This document shows, one piece after another, positions 25,499 through 33,097 of a stretch of 40,352 nucleotides of DNA (its first letter is position 1; the number at the start of each line of letters is the position of its first letter). The DNA is taken from positions 1 to 40,352 of the forward strand of contig JAKAFS010000030.1 in assembly GCA_021817825.1 (NCBI GenBank). Reading direction: 5' to 3'. The translations under genes were made by a program, and so were the position numbers. The stretch is from Deltaproteobacteria bacterium. Its GTDB lineage: Bacteria > Desulfobacterota > Syntrophia > Syntrophales > UBA5619. The notes under the pieces are model-generated. The model did not search any database. It saw only the letters and a program-made list of their open reading frames with translations, and had not been told where the DNA came from.

Positions 25499-25733
25499 AA
25501 GTGAATGGGAGGATAATGCAGGGCTAAAACTATGTCCCGGGCAGCGAAGCGAACCTCCGCCGATTCCGCCGGGGCTGATGTTTCCCGCGACCGGGGCAGG
25601 GGGTGTAAACCCCGAAGCTCAATGGCTCCGGCCATCATGCCGCCGTTCGCCCCTTGCATGACCGGCAAGGCCGCGCTGGAGGGTGAGCAAGGGTCCCGCC
25701 CTGCCGTCCCAATCTGAACGTTCGAGCCTCCTA
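25499..25733. other. Space between divergent promoters, unexplained
   Basis: This GC-rich block lies between two promoters facing away from each other and should not be transcribed by either. It contains short inverted pieces such as GGGGTGTAAACCCC-like symmetry near 25599-25613 and a minus-strand frame of 75 codons with arbitrary composition. I cannot assign a function. Confidence 0.35.
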
Positions 25734-25803
25734 TGGTAGGGTGATCCTATCAGTAAACGTACAGCCGATTCTCATTGTCTTCCGCCCTTGCCTTGCGTAG
25801 GCT
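25734..25803 (+). promoter_or_regulatory. Shared composite promoter, copy B
   Basis: Plus strand: dyad TGGTAGG-GTGAT-CCTATCA (25734-25752), 20 bp ending in GATTCT, then CATTGTCTT containing -35 TTGTCT (25775-25780), exactly 17 bp, and -10 TAGGCT (25798-25803). CATTGTCTT and all spacings match copy A. It drives the small membrane protein at 25918. Confidence 0.72.
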
Positions 25804-25917
25804 TTCAAGCAAGAGTTCCGCGAACCCGCCTGGATTCGATACGGGCTTTCGGACCGTTGCTTTCGGAGCCCTTGCGGAGGCGGCAACGAGGAACCATCGG
25901 AAAGGAGAAACAAAAAG

Positions 25918-26133
25918 ATGTTGCGGGCAATTGCTGTGGTGATGATTTTTTTGTGGATGCTGGGTCTGGGCGCCGGCGATGCGCTGGGTTCGTTCATCCA
26001 CCTCTTCTATGTCGCCGCCTTGGCCCTGCTGGTGGTCAGCGTCAGCCTGGAGGTGATGCTGAACCGGAAGCTGAGACGCGGATCGCGGGGTTCAGCGCAA
26101 CCCCGCATAGGCGAGAAGCTCATTTGGTGGTGA
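25918..26133 (+). CDS. lmo0937-like small membrane protein
   Basis: A 71-residue protein with two hydrophobic segments, MLRAIAVVMIFLWMLGLGAG and FIHLFYVAALALLVVSVSLE, joined by GDALGSF. The pattern (LW.LG...G...G.FIH) is that of the lmo0937/DUF5670 family of tiny membrane proteins, often stress-induced and of unknown function. The basic tail (NRKLRRGSRGS) extends beyond the usual length. GGAAAGGAG precedes the ATG. Its last 14 bases overlap the convergent end of the cyclase gene. It is expressed from copy B of the composite promoter. Confidence 0.78.
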   Translation: MLRAIAVVMIFLWMLGLGAGDALGSFIHLFYVAALALLVVSVSLEVMLNRKLRRGSRGSAQPRIGEKLIWW

Positions 26134-28273
26134 CGACCCACACGCCGTTCCAGTCTGGCGGCGGATCGGCAATGAGCGAACGGCATTTTTCGGCATAGGC
26201 GCTTGCCGCCCGGTCCCGGTCGGCAAGGCCGGTGAAGATCGCTTCCGCCCGGGCAAACCGGCCCTGATAAAATTCCTTCAATCCTTCGGCAAAGACGCCC
26301 AGATCCGCTTCCCGATCCCGGTAGGCTTCGGGCAGCATCGGCTCGTGGATCGTCACCGGCTCCTTGCGCCCCACCACGGCGACGCGGGAAAGTTCGCGGG
26401 CCGCAAAGGCGCCGGACAGCAGATCCCTTGTCGCCTGGGAGACGATCGTGTAGGTCCCGAACTGCTTGTTGATCCCCTCCAAACGGGCGGCCAGGTTCAC
26501 GGCATCGCCCAGCATCGTGTAGTCGAAACGGGTGCGGGAACCCAGGTTGCCGACCACTGCCGGACCGCTGTTGATCCCGATCCGCATGCGCAGTTCCTTG
26601 CCGATCCGTTCGCGGATCGCCGGCCGCATTGCGGCCAGTTTGACCTGACAGCGCAACGCCGCACGAACGCAGCGAACGGCATGGTCCGGCTGCGGCAGCG
26701 GGGCGTTCCAGAAGGCGATGATCGCGTCGCCCTCGAACTTGTCCACCGTCCCCCCCTCGTCATGGATGATGTCCGTCATGGCCGAGAGATACTCGTTCAG
26801 CAGCGCCGTCAGCGCCTCGGGCGACAACCCCTCGGAGATGCCCGTGAACCCCTCCAGGTCGGAAAAGAAGATCGACAGCTCCCGCCGCTCGCCGCCCAGT
26901 TTCAGCCTTTCGGGATACCGGATGAGTTCCTCGATGACCGCAGGGCTCAGATACTGTTTGAAGGCATTTTTGAGGAAGAGTTTCTGCCGCCCTTCGGTCG
27001 TGTAGTGGATGACGCCGGCGGAAAGGAGCGTCACGGCGACACCGACCTCCTGAACGACCAGCGGGAGCCAGAAGCCGCCGACGTAGGCGGCAAGGCACAA
27101 AAAGACGGGCAGACCGATGAAAAAAAGGTAGACCAGCAGGCTCTTCGCGATGCCCGAGAAGCGGGCGGTGGCCAAGCCCGCGAGCAGGGTCATCAGCAGG
27201 GTCAGCGCCAGAACCAGCGACGGAGGAGCCGCTTTCAGAAAATCTCCCGCAAGGAGGTTGTCCAGGGCGGTCGCGTGGATTTCGACGCCGGGATAAACGC
27301 CGGAAACGGGCGCCGGCCGCAGATCGAACAGCCCCGGGGCGGAAAAGCCGATCAGTACGTAGGCGTCCCGGAAAAGCTGGTCTCCCGGAATGGCGGGCGG
27401 CTCGCCCTGCCGCAGCCGCAGCTCGCTCTGGATGACGGCGGCGGCGCTATAGGCCCGATGGGTGCCCGAAGGCCCCCGGAAACGCAGGATCGCATTTCCG
27501 TCCCGATCGATCGGAATGGACGTGGAGCCCAGGGTGAGCGTCCCTCGGGAAATCGACAGCCGGGCCTCGGGCCGGACCGCCAGATAGGCCCCCAGGGCCG
27601 GCGACGGAACGATGCGGCCGGCGAAAAGGGAAAAGAGTTTTACCCGGCGGTAGACGTTGTCCGGATCGGGAGCGAGGTGGGTGTCGGCCAGGACCGAACC
27701 GGCGCGAACGATTTCGTCCACCGGAAAAAGGGCCCGGCTCGTCGGCTTTTTCCCTTTCTCCGACCGGGCCAGCCAGGACTCGAGGCCGGCGATCCGCAGT
27801 CGGATCTCGGGCGCGGAGTTCGGCCATTGAAGTGCGGCGCCGGTTTTTTCACTCAGGAAAAGGGCGCTCACGAAGGGCGGTCCCTGCTTGATCGCCGCCC
27901 CGAAGGCCTGATCGTCGGCAACGCCGTATCCGGAAGGCTCGGTGAAGAGAGCATCGAAGAAGACCGCCTTTGCCCCCTGCCGCCGGCAGTAGTCGACGAT
28001 GATGCCGTACATCTCCCGGGGCCAGGGCCAGCTCAGCCCGTTTTCCCTTTTCCCCCAGTCGAGGCTGTTCTGATCCAGGAGGATCAGCCGGACGGTGCCG
28101 GTGGCCCCGCCCGGCTTCGCCAGCAGGTTGACCCGCCCGTCCCAGCTTTTCCCTTCCCAGCGGTCGAGCCCACCGGGCAGCCAGAGCGCCAGCGCGACGG
28201 CAAATCCCAGCAGGCCCGCGAGGAGCCCCAGGAGCCGCTTTTTCATTGCCGGCGAGGCAGCCCATCGTTTCAT
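26120..28273 (-). CDS. CHASE2-domain adenylate/guanylate cyclase
   Basis: A 717-residue membrane-bound class III nucleotide cyclase. An N-terminal helix (~10-30) is followed by a large extracytoplasmic CHASE2 sensor (~35-330: VRLILLDQNSLDWGKREN, WPWPREMYG, GAKAVFFDALF), three close membrane helices (~338-420) and a catalytic domain (~460-640). The catalytic domain has metal-binding Asp residues in FFSDLEGFTGIS and KFEGDAIIAFWN, then RIGINSGPAVVGNLGS and the transition-state residues in DAVNLAARLEG. The product (cAMP or cGMP) cannot be told with confidence. A TPR-like tail region (ARAEAIFTGLADRDRAASAY) precedes the end. The start ATGA overlaps the M48 stop by four bases, so the two are translationally coupled. 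Confidence 0.92.
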   Translation of the reverse strand: MKRWAASPAMKKRLLGLLAGLLGFAVALALWLPGGLDRWEGKSWDGRVNLLAKPGGATGTVRLILLDQNSLDWGKRENGLSWPWPREMYGIIVDYCRRQGAKAVFFDALFTEPSGYGVADDQAFGAAIKQGPPFVSALFLSEKTGAALQWPNSAPEIRLRIAGLESWLARSEKGKKPTSRALFPVDEIVRAGSVLADTHLAPDPDNVYRRVKLFSLFAGRIVPSPALGAYLAVRPEARLSISRGTLTLGSTSIPIDRDGNAILRFRGPSGTHRAYSAAAVIQSELRLRQGEPPAIPGDQLFRDAYVLIGFSAPGLFDLRPAPVSGVYPGVEIHATALDNLLAGDFLKAAPPSLVLALTLLMTLLAGLATARFSGIAKSLLVYLFFIGLPVFLCLAAYVGGFWLPLVVQEVGVAVTLLSAGVIHYTTEGRQKLFLKNAFKQYLSPAVIEELIRYPERLKLGGERRELSIFFSDLEGFTGISEGLSPEALTALLNEYLSAMTDIIHDEGGTVDKFEGDAIIAFWNAPLPQPDHAVRCVRAALRCQVKLAAMRPAIRERIGKELRMRIGINSGPAVVGNLGSRTRFDYTMLGDAVNLAARLEGINKQFGTYTIVSQATRDLLSGAFAARELSRVAVVGRKEPVTIHEPMLPEAYRDREADLGVFAEGLKEFYQGRFARAEAIFTGLADRDRAASAYAEKCRSLIADPPPDWNGVWVVTTK

Positions 28274-29187
28274 ATCTTTCCCAGCGCCTGCTGGAAACGT
28301 CTCTGCCGCGGAGCGATCGGCGGGACGGGAGCCGCCGAGCCGCGATCTTCCCTGCGAAGCTCGGTGATGCGGTCCTCGGGGGAGGGATGGGTCTTGACGA
28401 AATCGCCGCCGCCGGGCTTCAGGTTCTTTTTCATCACCTCGAGCATCTCGGTCAGCCCCTGGGGGTCATAGCCCAGGCGTCTGACGATCTTGACGGCCGT
28501 CCGGTCCGCCTCGTATTCTTGGCTGCGGGCGTACCCTTTGTTGATCAGGGTCTGGGTCACATCGGTGATGACGCCGCCGAAGGTCTGGGTGAGCTGGGCA
28601 ACCTCCCGGGAGCCGAGAGTCTTGGCGCCTTCCGCAGCGAGGGTGGTCAGCGCCTCGGTAATCCTCGCCTTCTGGATGGCTGCCATTCCGTGCCGCAGTT
28701 CGATATGGCCGATTTCATGGGCGAGCACCGCGGCCAGGGCGTCTTCGGTCCGGCAGCAACGCAAAAGGCCCCGGGTCACGAAGATCAGCCCGCTCGGCGT
28801 GGCGAAGGCGTTGATATCGTCGGAGTTCAGGACGAGAAAATGGTATCCTCCGTACAGACTGGGCAGATCCGAGGCCTGGGCCAGCGTTTGACCGAGGAGA
28901 TTCACGTACTGACTGACCTGCGCCTGGTCGAAAGGCTTGTACTTCGCCAGGACAACCGCCCCGACCGAGCGGCCGATATAATACTCCTGCTCGGGCGTGA
29001 ACTCCTCGGCGCTGCGGGCCACCGCCTGGGCCGACTTGCGGATCGACTCCGCCTGACTTTCGGTAATCGTCCCCGTACTCTGACCGATCGCGGTGGCGAT
29101 CTGGGCGGCGGACTCCATGGTCTGGCAGGAAGTCAGGAAAAGAAGGGCCAGGAGCGGCAGGCAAAAGTGCTGAGCGGCGGTCTTCAT
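28270..29187 (-). CDS. M48-family metallopeptidase lipoprotein
   Basis: A 305-residue exported protein. The signal sequence ends in a lipobox (LLFLTSC), so Cys21 should be lipidated. The peptidase core carries HEIGHIELRHG (HExxH zinc site) near residue 155-165 and the third ligand in SQEYEADRTAVKIV near 225; the C-terminal segment THPSPEDRITELRR is typical of M48 Loi22/BepA-type periplasmic quality-control proteases. AGGAGG precedes the ATG. It overlaps the SH3 gene upstream by four bases and the cyclase downstream by four bases, making a tight three-gene unit. Confidence 0.93.
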   Translation of the reverse strand: MKTAAQHFCLPLLALLFLTSCQTMESAAQIATAIGQSTGTITESQAESIRKSAQAVARSAEEFTPEQEYYIGRSVGAVVLAKYKPFDQAQVSQYVNLLGQTLAQASDLPSLYGGYHFLVLNSDDINAFATPSGLIFVTRGLLRCCRTEDALAAVLAHEIGHIELRHGMAAIQKARITEALTTLAAEGAKTLGSREVAQLTQTFGGVITDVTQTLINKGYARSQEYEADRTAVKIVRRLGYDPQGLTEMLEVMKKNLKPGGGDFVKTHPSPEDRITELRREDRGSAAPVPPIAPRQRRFQQALGKI

Positions 29188-29684
29188 CGGAGGCCTCCTT
29201 CCTGCGGGACCAGTTCTCCCTCCCTGAGGAAGGTCTGCATCTCTTCCGGCGAGATCTGGACGCGTTCCATCCGGTCCACCCAGCCATAATCGAGATTACG
29301 GTTGAGGCTCTTGTATTGCTTTTCCACCTCTTCGCTGAACCCTTTGCCGGCCAGGGCGATTTCTCCTCCCGTGGCGCTGGTCGGCACGTTGGCCGCGCCG
29401 GCCCGAAGGACGATCGTTTTTGCAGTCAGGGCGGAGGCATGCATCCAGCCCTGGAGACCGCTGGAGAGGGTCACCTTTCGCCAGTCGCCCTGCTCCTGGA
29501 GCAGGGCGACCCGCTCGCCGTAGGAGGGCTTGGCAACGATCTTCCCCAGGAACGAGGGGGCGTTCCGCAGCTGGCCTTCCCTGACCTGAACGCTCAATCC
29601 CCGCTGGCCGTCCGCCGCCCAACCGACGCTGAAGAGCAGCAGAAACGAAACCAGCAGCCCTTGAATTCTTAACGATCGGATCAT
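29184..29684 (-). CDS. Exported SH3-like domain protein
   Basis: A 166-residue protein with a signal peptide (RIQGLLVSFLLLFSVGWA, cleavage after WAA) and a bacterial SH3 domain at ~30-95 (LSVQVREGQLRNAPSFLGKI, VALLQEQGDWRKV, LQGWMHASAL). The remainder is helical and charged with EEVEKQYKSLN. Bacterial SH3 domains usually bind peptidoglycan or proteins in the envelope. A much longer frame runs upstream to 30767 but is a shadow of the patatin gene; the ATG at 29684 is preceded by a GGAGG run and starts the signal peptide. Its stop overlaps the M48 start (ATGA). Confidence 0.88.
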   Translation of the reverse strand: MIRSLRIQGLLVSFLLLFSVGWAADGQRGLSVQVREGQLRNAPSFLGKIVAKPSYGERVALLQEQGDWRKVTLSSGLQGWMHASALTAKTIVLRAGAANVPTSATGGEIALAGKGFSEEVEKQYKSLNRNLDYGWVDRMERVQISPEEMQTFLREGELVPQEGGLR

Positions 29685-29836
29685 CCTCCCTCCCCTTCCT
29701 TCAGAACGTTTTTGGTGAAACGCCGGCCATGAAAAGCGGGAATCATCTTCCCCATCGCCGGGTCGGATGTCAATCAGGAAATTCGCCAAGAGGGCCGTAA
29801 AGCCGGCGCGGCGGAATCTCTGAGGAGGCGCTCCGG

Positions 29837-30979
29837 TCAGGCGTCGGCAAGAAAGGCCTCGATCTTTTCCTTCTGCGCCCTCGCATCCGCTTCGCCGATA
29901 TCCATCAACTGCTTCACATACCGGCGATCGAACATGAGCATGCTGACCCAATCGAAGCTTCCCGACTTGCGGGTGCCCAGCCCGCGGGTCAAAAAGCGGA
30001 AGGGCCGGGGCAGATCGGGTTCGGACCCGCCGGCGAGGAGGCCCAGATTGACCGACGGGCAGAGGGTAAAGGCCCTGACCAGGCGGAGCGGGGAATGGTC
30101 TTCCCGCGGCTCCCGATCCAGAAGCTGATTGACCCGCTCCAGCCCCAGTAGATCCTGCTCCAGCAGGTCGATGAAAATCGCGCTCATCAGGATGTCCATA
30201 ATCCGGGCCAGGGACGGATAGCCGTGCTGAACGGCCCCGCCGGCCTCCTGCGAGGAAGGCCGGTAATGGGTGGAGACGGCCATGATGCGGGCGGCGCCCA
30301 GATGCAGCGAAGGGGAAAGCGGCGCATACTGGCGAATGCCGCCGTCGCCGTACCAGGCGCCTCCGATGCCGATGGCCGGAAAGAGGATCGGCAAGGCGGA
30401 GGAGGCCATGATCTGATCGACCGTCAGCTCCGTCATCATCCCGTGCCGATCGGGCCGCTCCCACATCTCGATATCCTTTCCCTGAACCCAGGTGACCGCT
30501 TGACCCGTCGTATAGTTGGTGGCCGTGATGGCGACGGCCTTGAGTTTTTGCCGCCGGATATTCTCGCCGATTCCCGCCAGCCGGCCGTTGGGCGACAGAA
30601 ATCCCGTTTCGAGGAGCCTGCGGAGCGGCGCGGTATCCACCAGCCCCTTCGGGACCGGCGACTGGGGCCTTCCCGCCGTGAAGAGATGCACCCCCAACCG
30701 CAACAGGCTCTTCAGGAGGCTCGGGGCATCGGCTCTGTACACCTGCGCGATGTCCAGACGGCTCCAAAAGTCGCAGAGGGCAGCGATGGCCTCTTTGAAG
30801 GTCCCCTGGTGATTGGCGATGAACGCGGCGTTGATGGCGCCGGCGGAGATGCCGGTCAGGATGGGAATGCGCAGGCGGGGATACCGGCCGGCGAGATAGC
30901 GCAGAAAACCGACCTGATAGGCGGCATGGGCGCCGCCCCCGCTGAGCACGAGAGACAGATCGTCCGAGTCTCGGTTCAT
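29837..30979 (-). CDS. Patatin-like phospholipase
   Basis: A 380-residue serine lipid acyl hydrolase. Visible features are the oxyanion loop SGGGAHAAYQVG (13-24), the nucleophile elbow GISAG with Ser45, and the catalytic Asp212 in WYGDGGIRQ. The C-terminal third is hydrophilic and ends in ARAQKEKIEAFLADA. No signal peptide is visible, so it is probably cytoplasmic or peripheral. GGGAGG precedes the ATG at 30979. It lies 52 bp after the Cys-rich repeat gene on the same strand and is likely the last gene of the series that starts with the cold-shock gene at 32604. Role may be membrane lipid turnover under stress (inference). Confidence 0.93.
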   Translation of the reverse strand: MNRDSDDLSLVLSGGGAHAAYQVGFLRYLAGRYPRLRIPILTGISAGAINAAFIANHQGTFKEAIAALCDFWSRLDIAQVYRADAPSLLKSLLRLGVHLFTAGRPQSPVPKGLVDTAPLRRLLETGFLSPNGRLAGIGENIRRQKLKAVAITATNYTTGQAVTWVQGKDIEMWERPDRHGMMTELTVDQIMASSALPILFPAIGIGGAWYGDGGIRQYAPLSPSLHLGAARIMAVSTHYRPSSQEAGGAVQHGYPSLARIMDILMSAIFIDLLEQDLLGLERVNQLLDREPREDHSPLRLVRAFTLCPSVNLGLLAGGSEPDLPRPFRFLTRGLGTRKSGSFDWVSMLMFDRRYVKQLMDIGEADARAQKEKIEAFLADA

Positions 30980-31031
30980 CCGCGGCCTCCCGCTTGCATC
31001 CCCCGGTAAAGGTCAGCCGGGCCCGGTCGCT

Positions 31032-31454
31032 TTATCGCAGCTCCCTGAGACTTTGCCTACAGGGATCGGACAATTCGCCTTCATGATCGTTCAGGCAGTT
31101 CAGCATCGCCCCTTGCGTGGGGGTGGAATCGCTGCAAAATTTGGTCATGTCGCCGAGGCAGCGTTCCCGGAACAGCCTTTTGTCATTGATGGCCTCGCTT
31201 CTTTCCATCCGCGCCCCTCCCATCTTCGCTTCAAAATCCCGGCACGGGGCCGAGAGCTCTTTTTCGTGGGTTTCGAAACATTCCATCAGGGCCGCCATGC
31301 CGGCCGGGCCGGGTGCGCTGTTCGTGCAGAACTTGGCGATATCTTCGGCGCAGGGATTCTGATCTGCCGCAGAGGCGTCCTTCTCCAACACCCCTCCCAG
31401 GCAAAAAAAACCAAAGGCAAGGGCCAACAGGCAAAAACCGCAGGTGCGTTTCAT
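31032..31454 (-). CDS. Exported cysteine-rich repeat protein
   Basis: A 140-residue protein with a signal peptide (GFCLLALAFGFFCLGGVL) and two copies of a Cys-rich repeat: CAEDIAKFC...MECFETHEKELSAPC (about 35-73) and CLGDMTKFC...LNCLNDHEGELSDPC (about 99-133). The C-x7-C-x(n)-C-x(n)-C pattern is that of the GLG1/Cys-rich FGF-receptor repeat (PF00839), common in proteobacterial exported proteins of unknown role. Each repeat should form two disulfides. AAGGAG precedes the ATG. It sits 25 bp after the DUF2934 gene. Confidence 0.88.
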   Translation of the reverse strand: MKRTCGFCLLALAFGFFCLGGVLEKDASAADQNPCAEDIAKFCTNSAPGPAGMAALMECFETHEKELSAPCRDFEAKMGGARMERSEAINDKRLFRERCLGDMTKFCSDSTPTQGAMLNCLNDHEGELSDPCRQSLRELR

Positions 31455-31479
31455 AGGATCTCCTTAGAGGTATTCATTG

Positions 31480-31746
31480 TTAATTTGCGGGCCTACGGCT
31501 GTCGGCTCCCGGACGCTTTTCGAGACCCCTTCGGTTTGCCTGCCGAGCCGACAGGGGACGCGCCTCGGTCAGGGGCCGGTATTCGATCAGGCGGATCCCC
31601 TCTTTGTCCATCCCCGAAAAAACCTGCTCTTCGAAACGGACGATCCGTTCCGCCGCCAGCCAGTCCAGCAGTTCGCGGTCCGGACGTCTACCGTTCCTCA
31701 CGTAGAGCTCATAGGCAAGTTTTTTTACCTTTTCCTCAAAATTCAT
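31480..31746 (-). CDS. DUF2934 protein
   Basis: An 88-residue protein whose first half fits DUF2934: KVKKLAYELYVRNGRRPDRE then LLDWLAAERIV. Members are small proteins of unknown function, often beside stress genes. The second half (EYRPLTEARPLSARQANRRG) is basic and probably disordered. An AGGAG-type site (GGAGAAAAG) precedes the ATG at 31746. It lies between the universal stress gene (66 bp) and the Cys-rich gene (25 bp), on the same strand. Confidence 0.85.
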   Translation of the reverse strand: MNFEEKVKKLAYELYVRNGRRPDRELLDWLAAERIVRFEEQVFSGMDKEGIRLIEYRPLTEARPLSARQANRRGLEKRPGADSRRPAN

Positions 31747-31812
31747 CTTTTCTTTTCTCCTTTCTTCCTTCTTGCATCCCTATTCTTCGAGTCGTCACGC
31801 CGGCGCCGCGGA

Positions 31813-32259
31813 TCACGCCTTCACCAGCAGGACATCGCACTTTGCCCCCCGGGAGACGCGTTCGGCCACGCTGCCCATCAGGTGCTGGAGGAAGCCCGTT
31901 TTCCCATGGGAGGCGATCACGATAAGATCGATGTTCTTTTCCTTCGCCTCACGGAGAATCTCCCCATCGGGACCTCCCAGCCGGACGTCGATGCCGATCT
32001 GCACCTCTTTGGCTTCCGGCAGTTTGTCCAGTTCGTTTTTCAATTTTTGCCTCGCGGCTTCAATGCTGCCGGTCCGGTGCTGCTTGACGAATTCATCGGA
32101 AAGGCAATAATCGACGGCGCATTGCTCGATGTCCTGAACGACGTGCAGCAGATAGAGCTGGGCGTTGAACCGCTTGGTCAGAAACAACCCTTTTTGCAGA
32201 GCCTTGTCCGCATACTCCGAAAAATCGGTGGGAACGAGGATTCTCTGGGGTGCATTCAT
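31813..32259 (-). CDS. Universal stress protein (UspA family)
   Basis: A 148-residue single-domain Usp: RILVPTDFSEYADKALQKG at the N-terminus, the LYLLHVVQDIE strand, DLIVIASHGKTG and the nucleotide-binding loop HGKTGFLQHLMGS (G-x2-G...GS), ending CDVLLVKA. Usp proteins bind ATP or associate with stress survival and hypoxia. I chose the ATG at 32259, with AAAGGAG just upstream, over 32289. It follows the cold-shock gene by 123 bp. Confidence 0.94.
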   Translation of the reverse strand: MNAPQRILVPTDFSEYADKALQKGLFLTKRFNAQLYLLHVVQDIEQCAVDYCLSDEFVKQHRTGSIEAARQKLKNELDKLPEAKEVQIGIDVRLGGPDGEILREAKEKNIDLIVIASHGKTGFLQHLMGSVAERVSRGAKCDVLLVKA

Positions 32260-32382
32260 AGGTTCTCCTTTCAGGAACGGTTTGGGCAACCTCCTCCCGT
32301 CGCCTGTGGGTCCGGCTAAAGATACGTCCCTGGTGGGCGGCGTGGGCGAAAACCCTCGTCCCGTCTCCCGCGTCCCACCTTG

Positions 32383-32604
32383 CTAGTGAGCAAGGAAATC
32401 GGCGGTTGTTACCCGGTCGGCAGTCCGGGAAAGACTTCTGACGTTCTTGGCGATATCGAAATGGACATCTTGGCCTTGCCGGATGGCCTGCGGGCGAGCT
32501 CCGCGCAGGGCGTTAAAACGGAAGAAGACGTTTTCCCCTTCGTCGCTGCGGATAAAGCCGGCGCCGATGGTATCGTTGAACCATTTGATTTTTCCTTTCG
32601 GCAT
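32383..32604 (-). CDS. Divergent cold-shock-domain protein
   Basis: A 73-residue single CSD protein. The start GKIKWFNDTIGAGFI and VFFRFNAL match the RNA-binding RNP1 and RNP2 strands, but both are altered: the usual KGFGFI reads IGAGFI (one RNP1 aromatic lost) and VFVHFS reads VFFRFN (the RNP2 His lost). The C-terminal strand (HFDIAKNVRS) is also unlike classical CspA. RNA binding may be weakened or shifted. AAGGAGG precedes the ATG. It is first in the minus-strand stress series and is served by copy C of the composite promoter. A canonical cold-shock gene begins at 40299. Confidence 0.88.
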   Translation of the reverse strand: MPKGKIKWFNDTIGAGFIRSDEGENVFFRFNALRGARPQAIRQGQDVHFDIAKNVRSLSRTADRVTTADFLAH

Positions 32605-32649
32605 GGGGCGATCCTCCTTTTCTCGCTATTTTTGACCTATTTGAAAAAG

Positions 32650-32719
32650 AGGGTAATCCTATCGGGCAGGAATGAAAATAAGGATTGATTGGAAGCTCAG
32701 TGGTAGGAATAATCTACTA
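32650..32719 (-). promoter_or_regulatory. Shared composite promoter, copy C
   Basis: Minus strand: dyad TAGTAGA-TTATT-CCTACCA (32701-32719), CTGAGCTTCC, AATCAATCCT, then TA and -35-position TTTTCA (32673-32678), exactly 17 bp, and -10 TACCCT (32650-32655). Spacing is identical to the other copies, although the -35 box is the weakest. It drives the cold-shock/Usp/DUF2934 series starting at 32604. Confidence 0.68.
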
Positions 32720-32828
32720 TTCGTCCGGCGGGGAGTCTCCCGAGTCGAGCGATTGCCGGCGGTCCCGCCCTGCATGGGCGGGGCGCGAGCAGGAACGCAA
32801 GGAAACACGACAAGGGCCATCAATCCCC

Positions 32829-32857
32829 TTGACAGGTCCTGGCGCTCTTCGTATCTT
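32829..32857 (+). promoter_or_regulatory. Sigma-70 promoter before the PLD gene
   Basis: Perfect -35 TTGACA (32829-32834), 17 bp, -10 TATCTT (32852-32857), giving a leader of about 230 nt before the cardiolipin-synthase-like start. It diverges from copy C of the composite promoter about 110 bp away. Confidence 0.6.
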
Positions 32858-32905
32858 CCTATCGAACCACCGGAACCTCCCGCCTTTTTCTGGAGGATTG
32901 TCGTT

Positions 32906-33097
32906 GTGAACCGCCGGCGGACCTCGACGGCCGAAGGGGCAAGGGGAAGAAAAAAGGCGGCGCCCTCCTGGTTTCCGACGACAAACAGGGTGCAATCTAT
33001 CGGATCAGCCATGAAAAATAACGAATGCCGCCCCTTGCCCCGCAAAAGGGGCTTCAGAATGTGTCCCGGCGCAGGAATCGGCAGTGGCAAACGATGA
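32906..33097 (+). CDS. Possible small basic ORF coupled to the PLD gene
   Basis: A 63-codon frame begins with GTG at 32906 (MNRRRTSTAEGARGRKK...) with GGAGG upstream, and its TGA overlaps the ATG of the PLD gene by the ATGA motif. The product would be very basic, with three cysteines/aromatic patches but no recognisable fold. It may be a real leader ORF that couples translation, or coincidence. There is no other gene in the ~490-bp region 32605-33093. Confidence 0.3.
   Translation: MNRRRTSTAEGARGRKKAAPSWFPTTNRVQSIGSAMKNNECRPLPRKRGFRMCPGAGIGSGKR

Noticed and set aside
25441..25668. A 75-codon minus-strand ORF upstream of the rhodanese gene
   Set aside because: It has no ribosome site, arbitrary composition, and crosses the predicted promoter of the rhodanese gene.
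29685..30767. Upstream extension of the SH3 protein to 527 residues
   Set aside because: The extra part is a shifted frame of the patatin gene; the ATG at 29684 starts a proper signal peptide after a good ribosome site.
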